DNA of 64,000 nucleotides from Enterococcus italicus DSM 15952 (GTDB taxonomy: Bacteria; Bacillota; Bacilli; Lactobacillales; Enterococcaceae). The stretch spans positions 1,514,586 through 1,578,585 of the forward strand of contig NZ_GL622241.1 in the NCBI RefSeq assembly GCF_000185365.1, read 5' to 3'. Made by a program: the position numbers and the translations under genes. The stretch's first letter is position 1; the number at the start of each line of letters is the position of its first letter. This document shows positions 32,244 to 41,049 of this stretch, one piece after another. Under the pieces are notes generated by a model that saw only the letters and a list, made by a program, of their open reading frames with translations, made no database searches and had not been told where the DNA came from.

Positions 32244-32620
32244 TTGCTCGTCTTGTTTTTTTTATTCTTGCTTGGATTAAAGAACGTCGTCCGCCCAAGA
32301 TGCTCTAGCCCGCGACGAATTTCTGGTTGAAAGATGACGATTGCTGCGATAACTCCATAGGTAATGACTTGATCCATTAGCCAAGAGAGCGTATGTAGAC
32401 CAATCAGTTCCGCTACGAACCGAGTGGCAATAAACATAGCCACACCTTTAAATAATTGTAATGCCTTCGTCCCTCTAGCTAATTGAATTAGCTTATACAA
32501 AATAAACCAAACAACTAGAATATCCAAAATATTTACAAAAAAATTCCACGAAAATATGTCAACTGAGAAAAACTCTTGCCAATGCTCTAAACTAAAAACG
32601 TTTGGTAAACTGATAGACAT
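32240..32620 (-). CDS. cdaA: CdaA, 5' part: membrane domain, ends early after an A8 tract
   Basis: 126 residues from ATG 32620 (AGAGGAGG upstream; an earlier in-frame ATG lacks one). Three transmembrane helices (about res 25-45, 52-72, 80-98) and the linker IVIFQPEIRRGLEHLGRTTF typical of CdaA, then KNKKNKTSK and a TGA. Family members run about 270-300 aa and continue into the cyclase, which here lies in the -1 frame (31728-32243). Frame 0 contains A_AAA_AAC (32255-32261), a canonical -1 slippery heptamer. Either a programmed frameshift or transcript slippage restores CdaA, or this is a mutation or a homopolymer sequencing error. Confidence 0.85.
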   Translation of the reverse strand: MSISLPNVFSLEHWQEFFSVDIFSWNFFVNILDILVVWFILYKLIQLARGTKALQLFKGVAMFIATRFVAELIGLHTLSWLMDQVITYGVIAAIVIFQPEIRRGLEHLGRTTFFNPSKNKKNKTSK

Positions 32621-32656
32621 ATTCAGCCTCCTCTTACTACTAGACTTGATAGTTTT

Positions 32657-32662
32657 AGTATA
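32657..32662 (-). promoter_or_regulatory. Extended -10 of the cdaA operon
   Basis: TGTTATACT (TATACT at 32657-32662), 37 bases upstream of the cdaA ATG. No good -35, consistent with an extended -10 promoter. Confidence 0.45.
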
Positions 32663-32722
32663 ACACAAGGCTTTTTCATTATTTGTTCAAAATGCAATTT
32701 TTTCAACAAATCTTAGCATCTC

Positions 32723-32779
32723 AAAAAAACTTCTTTAAAAACCAACAGACTGATAAAGAGTTGTTGATTTTTAAAGAAG
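32723..32779 (-). terminator. Terminator of the GntR-ABC cassette
   Basis: About 18-bp stem (CTTCTTTAAAAA / TTTTTAAAGAAG plus CAACA / TGTTG, one mismatch) just after the permease stop, followed on the minus strand by seven T. Confidence 0.85.
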
Positions 32780-32786
32780 CGTGCTG

Positions 32787-34106
32787 CTATTTATTCACAT
32801 GTGCTTTTCTATGATGACGCATCAAAAAATCAAGGATGCGATTGGCATAGTTTACCACAACAAAGACCATGAACATAACTAGGAAAACTAAAACTGCTTG
32901 CATGATTTTTCCATCAATGATCATTTGCCGTGTCTCATCCTCAAGTGGATTGATCACAGTACTCATATCCCATGTAGTCGCAAATGCAGTAAATAGACTT
33001 GCAAAGATGGTCAATGGCCAGCGGAGTTTTGGCAGGAGAATAAATTGATTTCGATTTTCAAAACTAATCTTTTGGTAAAGAACAACCGTCACCTGATAAA
33101 GAAAAGCAATCAACAGTATGATTCCTAAACAAATGATCGCCCATGCCTGATAGCTTGGATACAAACTAAAAAGATTCACACTATAATAATAGTCACTTCC
33201 ACTAATATCTTTAAAGGATAGATAGTACAAATATGTCTGCAAATTTTCACTAATGAAAGAGAGCCCTAAAAGAAACCCAATCAACGAAATAACACCCGTC
33301 ACTAGTTGTCCGCATATGACTCCTGCTAAGAGTGAGATATAGTAAAGCAAGAGGCCAATCACGATCATTACCCCATGAAACGCAATCAAATAAAAAAATG
33401 AAATATTGATGTATTCATGCGGAATGCGCAAGTAAATAATACTGAGATTGATAACCGTGGCTACGATTGCTGAGAGTAATATAGCCATTGTACCAAGCGC
33501 AATTTTTGTTTGAATGATTTTTTTATTGGAAAATCTCGAGGATCTGAGTAACAAAACAAAGTTCGTCTTATAGTCGACAAAGCAATTAATGAAGCCTGCT
33601 ATAATAAAGAACAAAAAGAATCCTCTGAATATATATTGACTCAAATCGCCGTTACCAATCAGAAAATAGCCTGAATTTAAAATATCTTGAGCACCGACGA
33701 TTTGTGTCGTCTTATTCTCTTTATGTTTAACAATCGTCGTTTTTTGGAACAACTGCTCGGTCTGAGAACTTGAATAATAGGAATCGTCGATCTTATAGCG
33801 ATGCGTTGATTGATCAAAAGTCACTTGATCAATGCTCGTTACAGAATTGACATATTGCCAAAATTTTTGTGAATCCCCATATTCTTCATATTTTTGATTC
33901 AGCTCATCTTCTAATTGTGCTTGTGCTCTTTTCGCTGCCTGTTGATCTTCAATTGCTTCTGTACTGTTATTATATATATGATTGGATTGCCAAATACTCG
34001 TTTGTCTAATACCTAATGATAAGCCAAATAAACAAAACAACAAACCAATACTAACCAGCGCGAGCTTTTCACGCTTCCAAATCAATGCTAGTAATTCACT
34101 TTTCAT
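32787..34106 (-). CDS. ABC transporter permease
   Basis: 439 aa with an N-terminal helix (about res 18-38), a long extracytoplasmic stretch (about 40-165) and about six further helices, ending in a basic tail. Resembles ABC-2 type permeases that pair with GntR/YtrA-type cassettes. The ATG at 34106 follows AAGGAGG; it overlaps the ATPase gene by 11 bases. Substrate unknown; related cassettes answer to cell-wall stress or export peptides, but nothing here proves that. Confidence 0.8.
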   Translation of the reverse strand: MKSELLALIWKREKLALVSIGLLFCLFGLSLGIRQTSIWQSNHIYNNSTEAIEDQQAAKRAQAQLEDELNQKYEEYGDSQKFWQYVNSVTSIDQVTFDQSTHRYKIDDSYYSSSQTEQLFQKTTIVKHKENKTTQIVGAQDILNSGYFLIGNGDLSQYIFRGFFLFFIIAGFINCFVDYKTNFVLLLRSSRFSNKKIIQTKIALGTMAILLSAIVATVINLSIIYLRIPHEYINISFFYLIAFHGVMIVIGLLLYYISLLAGVICGQLVTGVISLIGFLLGLSFISENLQTYLYYLSFKDISGSDYYYSVNLFSLYPSYQAWAIICLGIILLIAFLYQVTVVLYQKISFENRNQFILLPKLRWPLTIFASLFTAFATTWDMSTVINPLEDETRQMIIDGKIMQAVLVFLVMFMVFVVVNYANRILDFLMRHHRKAHVNK

Positions 34107-34992
34107 TGGTAATTTCCTCCTTAGCAATCGTCCTATCCGAGAAGACTTCAATAAATAGATCCTCTAATGACACTGGTAGCTCCTCCATCAAAACAGGGTC
34201 TAATGATAACAACTGGTTCGCTAACTCGTTCGTGTACTTCTTAAATACCACAACTACCACTCGTCCCTGAATACTTAAGATTGTTCCTTGTTGTTTGATT
34301 AGATCGGGTACGGCTTTTTGACGGAAGACAAATTGCCATTTTTTGGTCACTGCTTTTTGGTCTTCTAAATGTAAAGTTTGTGTGATTGTGCCATCTTTGA
34401 AAAAAGATACTTGATCCGCTAGTTTTTCTAGTTCTGCTAAATTATGTGAGGAAATAATAATGGATCTATCTCCATCATTGACAACATCTAATAGTAAATC
34501 CGTGGCTTGTTTGCGAACGATGACGTCTAATCCATCGAGAGGCTCATCTAGAATTAAGTAATCACAATTCGAACAGCAACTAAGAATCACTAGCAGCAGC
34601 CCTTGCATCCCTTTCGAATATTTTTGAAATCTTCGTGGCGGCAAATTGTGCGTTCGCAAAAGGTCATGATACATTGGGATATCAAACGAAGGATAAAGCA
34701 ATTGAAAATAGTCACCGATACTGACAGGTGTCAGGTAATCTAACGGATGAAACTGCGTATCAATGTAAAAAATCTTTTCTTTGTACCTTTCATAAAGCGC
34801 AATATCGTTTCTTTCGATGAGTACCTCGCCACTATCTTTTTGGTAATGCCCCATTATAGTTCGAAAGAGGGTTGTTTTACCGGAACCATTGCGTCCGACA
34901 ATTCCACAAATGACGCCTTTCGGAACTGTTAATTGAATATTAGATAATACTTGATTGCTATCAATTTTTTTATTTAGTCCTTTAATTATCAT
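34096..34992 (-). CDS. ABC transporter ATP-binding protein
   Basis: 298 aa nucleotide-binding protein. Walker A GRNGSGKTTL (about res 33-42), a degenerate signature YSKGMQ in place of LSGGQ, Walker B YLILDEPLDGLD and switch histidine in IISSHNLAEL. The C-terminal third (about 205-298) is an added domain of unknown role. Middle gene of gntR-ATPase-permease, overlapping both neighbours, so the three are coupled. Confidence 0.9.
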   Translation of the reverse strand: MIIKGLNKKIDSNQVLSNIQLTVPKGVICGIVGRNGSGKTTLFRTIMGHYQKDSGEVLIERNDIALYERYKEKIFYIDTQFHPLDYLTPVSIGDYFQLLYPSFDIPMYHDLLRTHNLPPRRFQKYSKGMQGLLLVILSCCSNCDYLILDEPLDGLDVIVRKQATDLLLDVVNDGDRSIIISSHNLAELEKLADQVSFFKDGTITQTLHLEDQKAVTKKWQFVFRQKAVPDLIKQQGTILSIQGRVVVVVFKKYTNELANQLLSLDPVLMEELPVSLEDLFIEVFSDRTIAKEEITNEK

Positions 34993-35362
34993 TGTAAATC
35001 CTCCTTAGCTCCTCATTTACCCATGCTTCAATCGTAGCAGCAGAGATGGCAGCATAGTGTGCTTCTACGATCCACTCGTTCAGCTGCTTACGCAATTTTT
35101 CTTCGTTTTTTATTGTGCTCCCGCGATTGACCTGTTCTTTGACGAACGTACCTTTGCCTCGTATCGTGACAATTACATCTTGGTTTTCCAATTCTTTATA
35201 GGCCTTGCTAATTGTATTCGGATTAATTCCCAACAGCTGTGCCTGTTCCCTGACTGAAGGGATTTTGTCACCAACTACATAGATTCCTTGCAAGATATCT
35301 TTTTTGATACCCATCATAATTTGCTCATAGATGGGCTTTGGGTCATTGGCATCAAAATACAT
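34982..35362 (-). CDS. GntR-family (YtrA-type) transcriptional regulator
   Basis: 126 aa: a winged-helix GntR domain at the N-terminus (KPIYEQIMMGIKKDILQG, then IPSVREQAQLLGINPNTISKAYKELE) and a short C-terminal helical region (about 85-126), the small YtrA/YhcF type. ATG behind GGAGGGAG. It heads the operon it probably represses: a palindrome sits on its own -10 (35395-35417). Inducer unknown. Confidence 0.9.
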   Translation of the reverse strand: MYFDANDPKPIYEQIMMGIKKDILQGIYVVGDKIPSVREQAQLLGINPNTISKAYKELENQDVIVTIRGKGTFVKEQVNRGSTIKNEEKLRKQLNEWIVEAHYAAISAATIEAWVNEELRRIYNDN

Positions 35363-35394
35363 GGACTCCCTCCTTTACGACAAACAATCCTTAT

Positions 35395-35429
35395 GTGTAC
35401 TATTATACACAGTACACTTGGATAGTCAA
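35395..35429 (-). promoter_or_regulatory. Promoter and palindromic operator of the GntR-ABC cassette
   Basis: -35 TTGACT (35424-35429), 16-bp spacer, -10 TATAAT (35402-35407). A perfect inverted repeat GTGTACT-N9-AGTACAC (35395-35417) covers the -10, the classic place for a GntR/YtrA repressor. Confidence 0.8.
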
Positions 35430-35435
35430 ATAAAA

Positions 35436-35557
35436 AAAGGGATTGTGGGAAAAATTCTCACACTCCCTTTACAGAATAGAATCGGTATTCCAAAAGCAGA
35501 TCACTCGGCTCTATGTCTTAAACTTTCTAAAATTTGAAAACCAATTTTCGAAAGTTT
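35436..35557 (-). repeat. Structured intergenic repeat, family 2 copy (terminator of the PFOR gene)
   Basis: Two hairpins: AAACTTTC...GAAAGTTT (35520-35557) and, 3' on the minus strand, AAAGGGAGTGTGAGAA pairing with its imperfect partner (35436-35470) followed by seven T. Same plan and same GGGAGTGTGA motif as at 51108-51215. Confidence 0.75.
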
Positions 35558-35609
35558 CGCCTTATCGCTCGGATCTATACGCTTTTGTCATAACCTTGTT
35601 GTACTTCAT

Positions 35610-38600
35610 CTAATTTTTTTCTTTTTTTGTTTCTTGGCGTTTGGCTTGTCTTTCTGCGCGTCGTGCTAGTCTCCTTGCCTCTGCTTCTGGATCAACTAGG
35701 CGTTCTTTTCTTTCACGGACAGGTCGCTGGCTAGTATCATCAGTCACTTGGGTTTGCGACTGATTCAATACTTTTTCGCGAATTTTTTCTCCTTGACCGC
35801 TCATATCGGCATAGGCAATGAACCGCGTCTGTGCATCCGTGACTGTTTTGGCAAACAATTGCTCGGCCACTGCTGGAAATTGTTTTTCTAATGAAGAGAA
35901 ACGGACTTGGCTTCTTAAAAAGGCTGGCATCAAGCTGAAGTCAGGTTTCTTATAATCTAGTGTCAGGTCGGCTTTTCCTTTTTCAAGGTTGTCTGGATGG
36001 TAACGGTACAAGGACCAATAACCTGACTGGACAGCATCTTTGGCCTCTTGTAGGCTTTTACGCATGCCGCCAGCTAACCCATGAGTAATACATGGCGTGT
36101 ACGCAATAATCAACGATGGACCAGGGAATTTTTCTGCCTCTTCGAATGCTTTGATTGTTTGCATCGCATTCGCGCCGGAAGAAATTTGAGCAACATAGAC
36201 ATTGCCATAAGTCATCGCCATCCGGCCAAGGTCTTTTTTGGACATGTACTTGCCACCAGCCGCAAACTTGGCAATTGCTGCCATTGGTGTGGCTTTTGAT
36301 ACTTGTCCGCCTGTGTTAGAATACACTTCATTATCTAAAACAAGTAAGTTCACATCAGCTCCTGAAGCTAACACATGGTCGATACCACCATAACCAATGT
36401 CATAAGCCCAGCCGTCGCCACCAATCATCCATTGGCTTGTCTTAACAAACAACTCTTTTTCCTCAATCAATGCAGCGAACGCTGGTACGGACTCTTTTTC
36501 AGCTTCTAGTACGGCAGCAAGCTTTTTCGCTCTTTGCTGCGTTCCTTCACTTTCATTGCGATGCGCCATCCAATCTTCTAACAATTCTTTGGCTTCAGGT
36601 GAACCCAACTCTTTGACGGTGTTCATTTTGACTGCCAGTGCATCTCTGCGTGCTTGATTGGCTAAAAACATCCCGTAACCATACTCCGCGTTATCCTCTA
36701 ATAAGGAATTAGACCACGCTGGCCCCTCTCCTAAGGCATTAGTTGTATACGGTGTTACAGGTGCTGCTCCACCCCAGATTGATGAACAGCCGGTTGCATT
36801 GGCAATCATCATCCGGTCACCAAACATTTGCGTCAGTAATTTGACATACGGCGTTTCACCACAGCCAGCACAAGCACCAGAAAATTCGAGCAATGGTTTC
36901 TCAAATTGGGTGCCTAATAGGGTGCCTGGGCGAGCTGGATTTTCTTTTTCTTTTAACGTCATTGCAAAAGCCCAGTTAATAGCTTGTTCTTTTTGTTCTC
37001 CATATGGCTTCATTTCCAATGCTTTTCCTTTTGCAGGACAGGCTTCCACACATAAGCCACAACCAGTACAATCTTCGACCGATACTTGAATCCGATACAA
37101 CAAGCCATCTTTGCCCCGCATTTCACGGACAATAAATCCCTCAGGTGCTTCTTCCATCTCTTCGCCATTCGCCAAGAACGGACGAATGGCAGCATGCGGA
37201 CAGACAAAGGCACATTCATTACACATGGTACAGCGGTCACTGATCCACTGCGGTACTTCAAGGGCGATGCCTCTTTTTTCGACCGCAGTCGTACCAAGTG
37301 GCATGTCTCCTCTCGTCATCTGATTTTCAACTAATGTACCAACGGATAGTTCATTTCCTTTTTGGGCATTAATTGGTTCAACAATTTCTTTGACATACGT
37401 TGATTTGGATGCTTTTTTGATTTCTTTGATTGGCAACGTTCGCCACTCGTTTGGGATTGCTACTTGATGGAGAAGCTCAATCGTGCGATCAATTGCCAAA
37501 CAGTTTTTTTCGACAATCGACATTGATTTATGGCCATACGCCTTATTAGCTTCATCCTTTAATAGCTGAATGGTCTGCTCAAACGGCAGCGGCTCTGTTA
37601 GTTTGAAAAAGGCAGTTTGCATAATCGTATTGATCCGATTGCCTAGCCCAATTTCCATCGCCAGCTGCATGCCATTAATCGTATAGAACTTGGCATTTTT
37701 CTCTGCTAATGCTCTTTTTAAGTGACTCGGTAACAACTTCTCTAATTGTGCGTCACTCCAAGTTGTATTCAATAAAAATATTCCGTTATCTTTTAAGCCT
37801 GCAATTAAATCATAATTATGAATATAGGCTGGCGTATGACAAGCAATAAAATCAGCATGCTCGATTAAATATGTTGAGCGAATGGGGTTGGGTCCAAAAC
37901 GAAGATGTGAGACCGTTAATCCACCTGATTTTTTCGAATCATAATAGAAATACCCTTGCACAAAATTTTCTGTTTGGTCGCCAATTAGCTTAATGGCTGC
38001 TTTGTTTGCACCAACTGTCCCATCTGAACCAAAGCCCCAAAATTTCGCTTGAAAGGTTGATTGCGGTGTTAAATCTAATTTAGGGTAATTGGCCAACGAA
38101 AGATTGGTCACGTCATCTTCAATACCGATCGTAAAGCGTCGTTTTTGGTGTTGTTTTGCTTTTGTTAGCTCATCATAAACGGCTACAATTTGATCAGGTG
38201 TCACATCTTTAGAACCTAAGCCATAACGTCCACCAATAATGACAGGGTGGACTGTTGCATCATAAAACGCACTTTGTACGTCGAGTAGCAATGGTTCACC
38301 AGATGCACCTGGCTCTTTGGTACGGTCAAGTACAGCGATTGCTTTGACTGTATCAGGAATAGCAGCGAGTACATCTTGCTCTGGGAAAGGGCGATACAAA
38401 TGAATTTCAAGTACGCCAACTTTTCTTCCGGATTGATTCAAATAATCCACCGTTTGTTCCACAGTCTGAGCTGCTGAGCCCATCAAAACAATCACTTCTG
38501 TCGCGTCAGGATCGCCATAGTAATTAACCAAATCATAATTCGTTCCCCGTAGTTGGTTAATTTTTTTCATATACGAACGAACAACATCCCCTACTTGGTT

Positions 38601-39305
38601 GTAGTATGGATTGATGGTCTCTCTTTGTTGAAAGTGAATATCTGGATTTTGATTTGTCCCACTAACAGTAGGATGTGCTGGATTCATCGCACGTTTTTTA
38701 AACTCAGTCACTTTCTCTTGATTCAGCAATCCAGCTAGTTCATCATACTCTAAGACTTCCACTTTTTGAATTTCATGACTCGTACGAAAGCCATCAAAAA
38801 AATTCAAAAAAGGCACACTGGATTCAATCGCACTCAAATGAGCCACGGCAGATAGATCCATCACTTCTTGCACACTATTTTCAGCGAGCATAGCGAATCC
38901 TGTCTGTCTTGCTGCCATGACGTCTGTATGATCCCCAAAAATATTCAGCGCGTTGGTCGTTACTGCACGACTAGCTACATGCATGACAGCCGGCAATAAT
39001 TCCCCAGCAATTTTATACATATTTGGTAGCATTAATAACAAGCCTTGTGAGGCAGTATACGTTGTTGTTAAAGCGCCAGTCTTTAATGAACCATGAACTA
39101 CACCAGCTGCACCAGCTTCTGATTGCATTTCGACCATTTTTACAGGATTACCGAAAATATTTTTCTTTTGATGTGCCGACCATTGATCGACCAACTCTGC
39201 CATTGGCGAACTGGGCGTAATCGGGTATATCGCTGCTAAGTCCGTAAATGCATAGGACACATATGCCGCAGCTGTATTGCCATCCATCGTTTTTTTTCTT
39301 CTCAC
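35610..39305 (-). CDS. nifJ: Pyruvate:ferredoxin (flavodoxin) oxidoreductase
   Basis: Single-chain PFOR that cleaves pyruvate with CoA to acetyl-CoA, CO2 and reduced ferredoxin/flavodoxin. 1231 aa from GTG 39305 (protein MRRKKTMDGNTAAAYVSYAF), seven bases after AAGGTGA; upstream GTG/ATG codons overlap that site. Order: pyrimidine-binding domain (IYPITPSSPMAELVDQW), transketolase-like domain II, gamma domain, two 4Fe-4S motifs (CTMCNECAFVC and CTGCGLCVEAC), a proximal-cluster CAGCGETPY, and the TPP-binding GGDGWAYDIGYGG. A basic/acidic tail of about 45 residues is extra. Rare in lactic acid bacteria; no partner ferredoxin gene adjoins. Confidence 0.96.
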   Translation of the reverse strand: MRRKKTMDGNTAAAYVSYAFTDLAAIYPITPSSPMAELVDQWSAHQKKNIFGNPVKMVEMQSEAGAAGVVHGSLKTGALTTTYTASQGLLLMLPNMYKIAGELLPAVMHVASRAVTTNALNIFGDHTDVMAARQTGFAMLAENSVQEVMDLSAVAHLSAIESSVPFLNFFDGFRTSHEIQKVEVLEYDELAGLLNQEKVTEFKKRAMNPAHPTVSGTNQNPDIHFQQRETINPYYNQVGDVVRSYMKKINQLRGTNYDLVNYYGDPDATEVIVLMGSAAQTVEQTVDYLNQSGRKVGVLEIHLYRPFPEQDVLAAIPDTVKAIAVLDRTKEPGASGEPLLLDVQSAFYDATVHPVIIGGRYGLGSKDVTPDQIVAVYDELTKAKQHQKRRFTIGIEDDVTNLSLANYPKLDLTPQSTFQAKFWGFGSDGTVGANKAAIKLIGDQTENFVQGYFYYDSKKSGGLTVSHLRFGPNPIRSTYLIEHADFIACHTPAYIHNYDLIAGLKDNGIFLLNTTWSDAQLEKLLPSHLKRALAEKNAKFYTINGMQLAMEIGLGNRINTIMQTAFFKLTEPLPFEQTIQLLKDEANKAYGHKSMSIVEKNCLAIDRTIELLHQVAIPNEWRTLPIKEIKKASKSTYVKEIVEPINAQKGNELSVGTLVENQMTRGDMPLGTTAVEKRGIALEVPQWISDRCTMCNECAFVCPHAAIRPFLANGEEMEEAPEGFIVREMRGKDGLLYRIQVSVEDCTGCGLCVEACPAKGKALEMKPYGEQKEQAINWAFAMTLKEKENPARPGTLLGTQFEKPLLEFSGACAGCGETPYVKLLTQMFGDRMMIANATGCSSIWGGAAPVTPYTTNALGEGPAWSNSLLEDNAEYGYGMFLANQARRDALAVKMNTVKELGSPEAKELLEDWMAHRNESEGTQQRAKKLAAVLEAEKESVPAFAALIEEKELFVKTSQWMIGGDGWAYDIGYGGIDHVLASGADVNLLVLDNEVYSNTGGQVSKATPMAAIAKFAAGGKYMSKKDLGRMAMTYGNVYVAQISSGANAMQTIKAFEEAEKFPGPSLIIAYTPCITHGLAGGMRKSLQEAKDAVQSGYWSLYRYHPDNLEKGKADLTLDYKKPDFSLMPAFLRSQVRFSSLEKQFPAVAEQLFAKTVTDAQTRFIAYADMSGQGEKIREKVLNQSQTQVTDDTSQRPVRERKERLVDPEAEARRLARRAERQAKRQETKKEKN

Positions 39306-39338
39306 ACTGTTCATCACCTTTTATTAATCTCTTCTCTT

Positions 39339-39392
39339 AGTATAATAGATTGTGAAATATTTATAAAGAGAAATAAATATATTTTTTCACAA
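39339..39392 (-). promoter_or_regulatory. Promoter of nifJ with Rex-like half-sites
   Basis: -10 TATACT (39339-39344), 17-bp spacer, -35 TTTATA (39362-39367). Plus strand carries TTGTGAA (39350-39356) over the spacer and TTCACAA (39386-39392) upstream, the two half-sites of the Rex operator TTGTGAA-N4-TTCACAA but 29 bases apart. The 18-mer 39350-39367 matches one half fully and the other in 5 of 7. Confidence 0.45.
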
Positions 39393-39515
39393 ACTTAGTG
39401 TTTTACGTCCATTCTTTTCAAGACTCATGAGAATTTAAATCGCACAACGTCTTTTAGTTCAAAAAATTAGGCTTTTTCGTTACACTATACTTAACTACTG
39501 ATTGGAGGATAAAAC

Positions 39516-40043
39516 ATGGATATTACAGTCATCAAACCTGAAGCAACAAATGAAACTACCGGAATCTTTTTTGGACAAAAAGAAGCACCCGTTGTCTTAA
39601 AAGAATTTATTAATTTACGCTGTCCTTATTGCCGTCAATGGTTTAACCATTCAAAAGAAGTCTTAGACAAGGCAGTAGCAGAAGGTAAAGTGGTTCGTCT
39701 CTTTAAATTAACAGACCGACCAAAAGAATCCTTACAACGAGGCAATGTGATGCATCGCTACGTAACGACAGATGATAGCGAACAAGCCTACGCCGACATT
39801 CAAGCCATCTTTGAAAGTCAAGACCAATGGGGTGACCTTTCGCTAGAAGAAGTGGCGCAATATGCTGAAAATACCCTAGGACTTACTGAGCACAATCATC
39901 TCGACTACGCGCAAGAGATTGTGGATGAAACGCAGGCAGCTGTCATAAAATTCGTCCCAACTGTGATTTTAAATGAGCATATTTTTGATGAAACCATCTC
40001 AACTGAAGAATTAACCAAGTTAATTGAAGAAGCCGCAAAATAA
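39516..40043 (+). CDS. Cytosolic DsbA-like thiol oxidoreductase (thioredoxin fold)
   Basis: 175 aa with a CPYC redox motif in NLRCPYCRQWF (about res 34-44) and a cis-proline loop KFVPTVILNE (about 147), the Thioredoxin_4/DsbA layout. No signal peptide or lipobox, so it acts in the cytoplasm, perhaps as a disulphide reductase or in thiol stress. ATG eight bases after GGAGG. A TATACT at 39486-39491 is a likely -10 without a clear -35. Single-gene unit, divergent from nifJ. Confidence 0.85.
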   Translation: MDITVIKPEATNETTGIFFGQKEAPVVLKEFINLRCPYCRQWFNHSKEVLDKAVAEGKVVRLFKLTDRPKESLQRGNVMHRYVTTDDSEQAYADIQAIFESQDQWGDLSLEEVAQYAENTLGLTEHNHLDYAQEIVDETQAAVIKFVPTVILNEHIFDETISTEELTKLIEEAAK

Positions 40044-40049
40044 AAAGCG

Positions 40050-40085
40050 ACCATCACCGAAACAACAACGTTTCCGTGATGGTCA
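40050..40085. terminator. Bidirectional terminator between the DsbA-like gene and whiA
   Basis: GACCATCAC(C)GAAAC / GTTTC(C)GTGATGGTC: 14 pairs with one C-C mismatch and a 6-base loop; A/T runs on both sides. Confidence 0.85.
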
Positions 40086-40087
40086 TT

Positions 40088-41020
40088 TTATTTGCCATTT
40101 TTTAATGTTTCCGCAAACTCATTGATTTTGCGAATGCGATGATTGATGCCTGATTTTGAAATGGCTCCAGATGGAATCATCTCCCCTAACTCTTTCAAGC
40201 TAACTTCTGGATTCGCTAAGCGTAACTCAGCAATTTCTTGTAATTTTTCAGGCAGTGCTTGTAGCCCTACTCGAGCTTCAATGTACTCAATATTTTCCAA
40301 CTGCTTACTAGCGGCATCAATCGTTTTGTTCATATTTGCGGTTTCACAATTTACCAATCGATTCACCGAATTGCGCATGTCTCGAACAATCCGGACATCT
40401 TCAAACTTAAGCATGGAATTGGTTGCCCCAATTAGCACTAGAAAATCGGCAATTTGTTCAGCTCCCTTTAAGTAGGAGATATAGCCATTCCTACGTGTCA
40501 GCGTGCGGGCATTTAGATCAAAGGAATTTAGCATCGCACAAATATCTTGATTGTGCTCTTCATAAATCGAGTAGATTTCCAAATGGTATCGACTCGTTTC
40601 CGGGTTATTGACTGATCCGGAAGCCATGAATGCTCCCCGTAGATACGAGCGCATCTTTTGGCTATTGCCCATGATCTCATCTGAAATGTGCGTATGAAAC
40701 ATAATGCCGTCCATAATATCTAAATCAAGTAAAATAGCTTTGGTTTCTTGTTTTAGCCGAACGATGTAGACATTGTTTTTTTTAAGCTTCATCTTTCTTC
40801 TTACTAACAATTCACTTTTCACATCGTAATGATCTTTTAATAATGAATAGATTCTGCGAGCAATTGCGGCATTTTCGGTTTGGACATTTAGCACAAATTG
40901 CTGGTTGGCGATACTTAATGATCCATTCATTCGAATGAGTGCTGCTAGTTCCGCTTTGGCGTGTTCACGATGTACTTCCAAAGAGGTCAGCTCTTTTTTG
41001 ACATCTGCTGCAAAAGACAT
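40088..41020 (-). CDS. whiA: WhiA, DNA-binding cell-division protein
   Basis: 310 aa. N-terminal degenerate LAGLIDADG homing-endonuclease-like domain (about res 1-200, with [12 protein letters not shown]) and a C-terminal helix-turn-helix (about 225-310, [20 protein letters not shown]). In Firmicutes it influences division and chromosome segregation and binds DNA rather than cutting it. Third gene of rapZ-yvcK-whiA; start behind AAAGGGGGAAG. Confidence 0.96.
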   Translation of the reverse strand: MSFAADVKKELTSLEVHREHAKAELAALIRMNGSLSIANQQFVLNVQTENAAIARRIYSLLKDHYDVKSELLVRRKMKLKKNNVYIVRLKQETKAILLDLDIMDGIMFHTHISDEIMGNSQKMRSYLRGAFMASGSVNNPETSRYHLEIYSIYEEHNQDICAMLNSFDLNARTLTRRNGYISYLKGAEQIADFLVLIGATNSMLKFEDVRIVRDMRNSVNRLVNCETANMNKTIDAASKQLENIEYIEARVGLQALPEKLQEIAELRLANPEVSLKELGEMIPSGAISKSGINHRIRKINEFAETLKNGK

Positions 41021-41049
41021 CTAACTTCCCCCTTTCTTCGATTGTTTCT

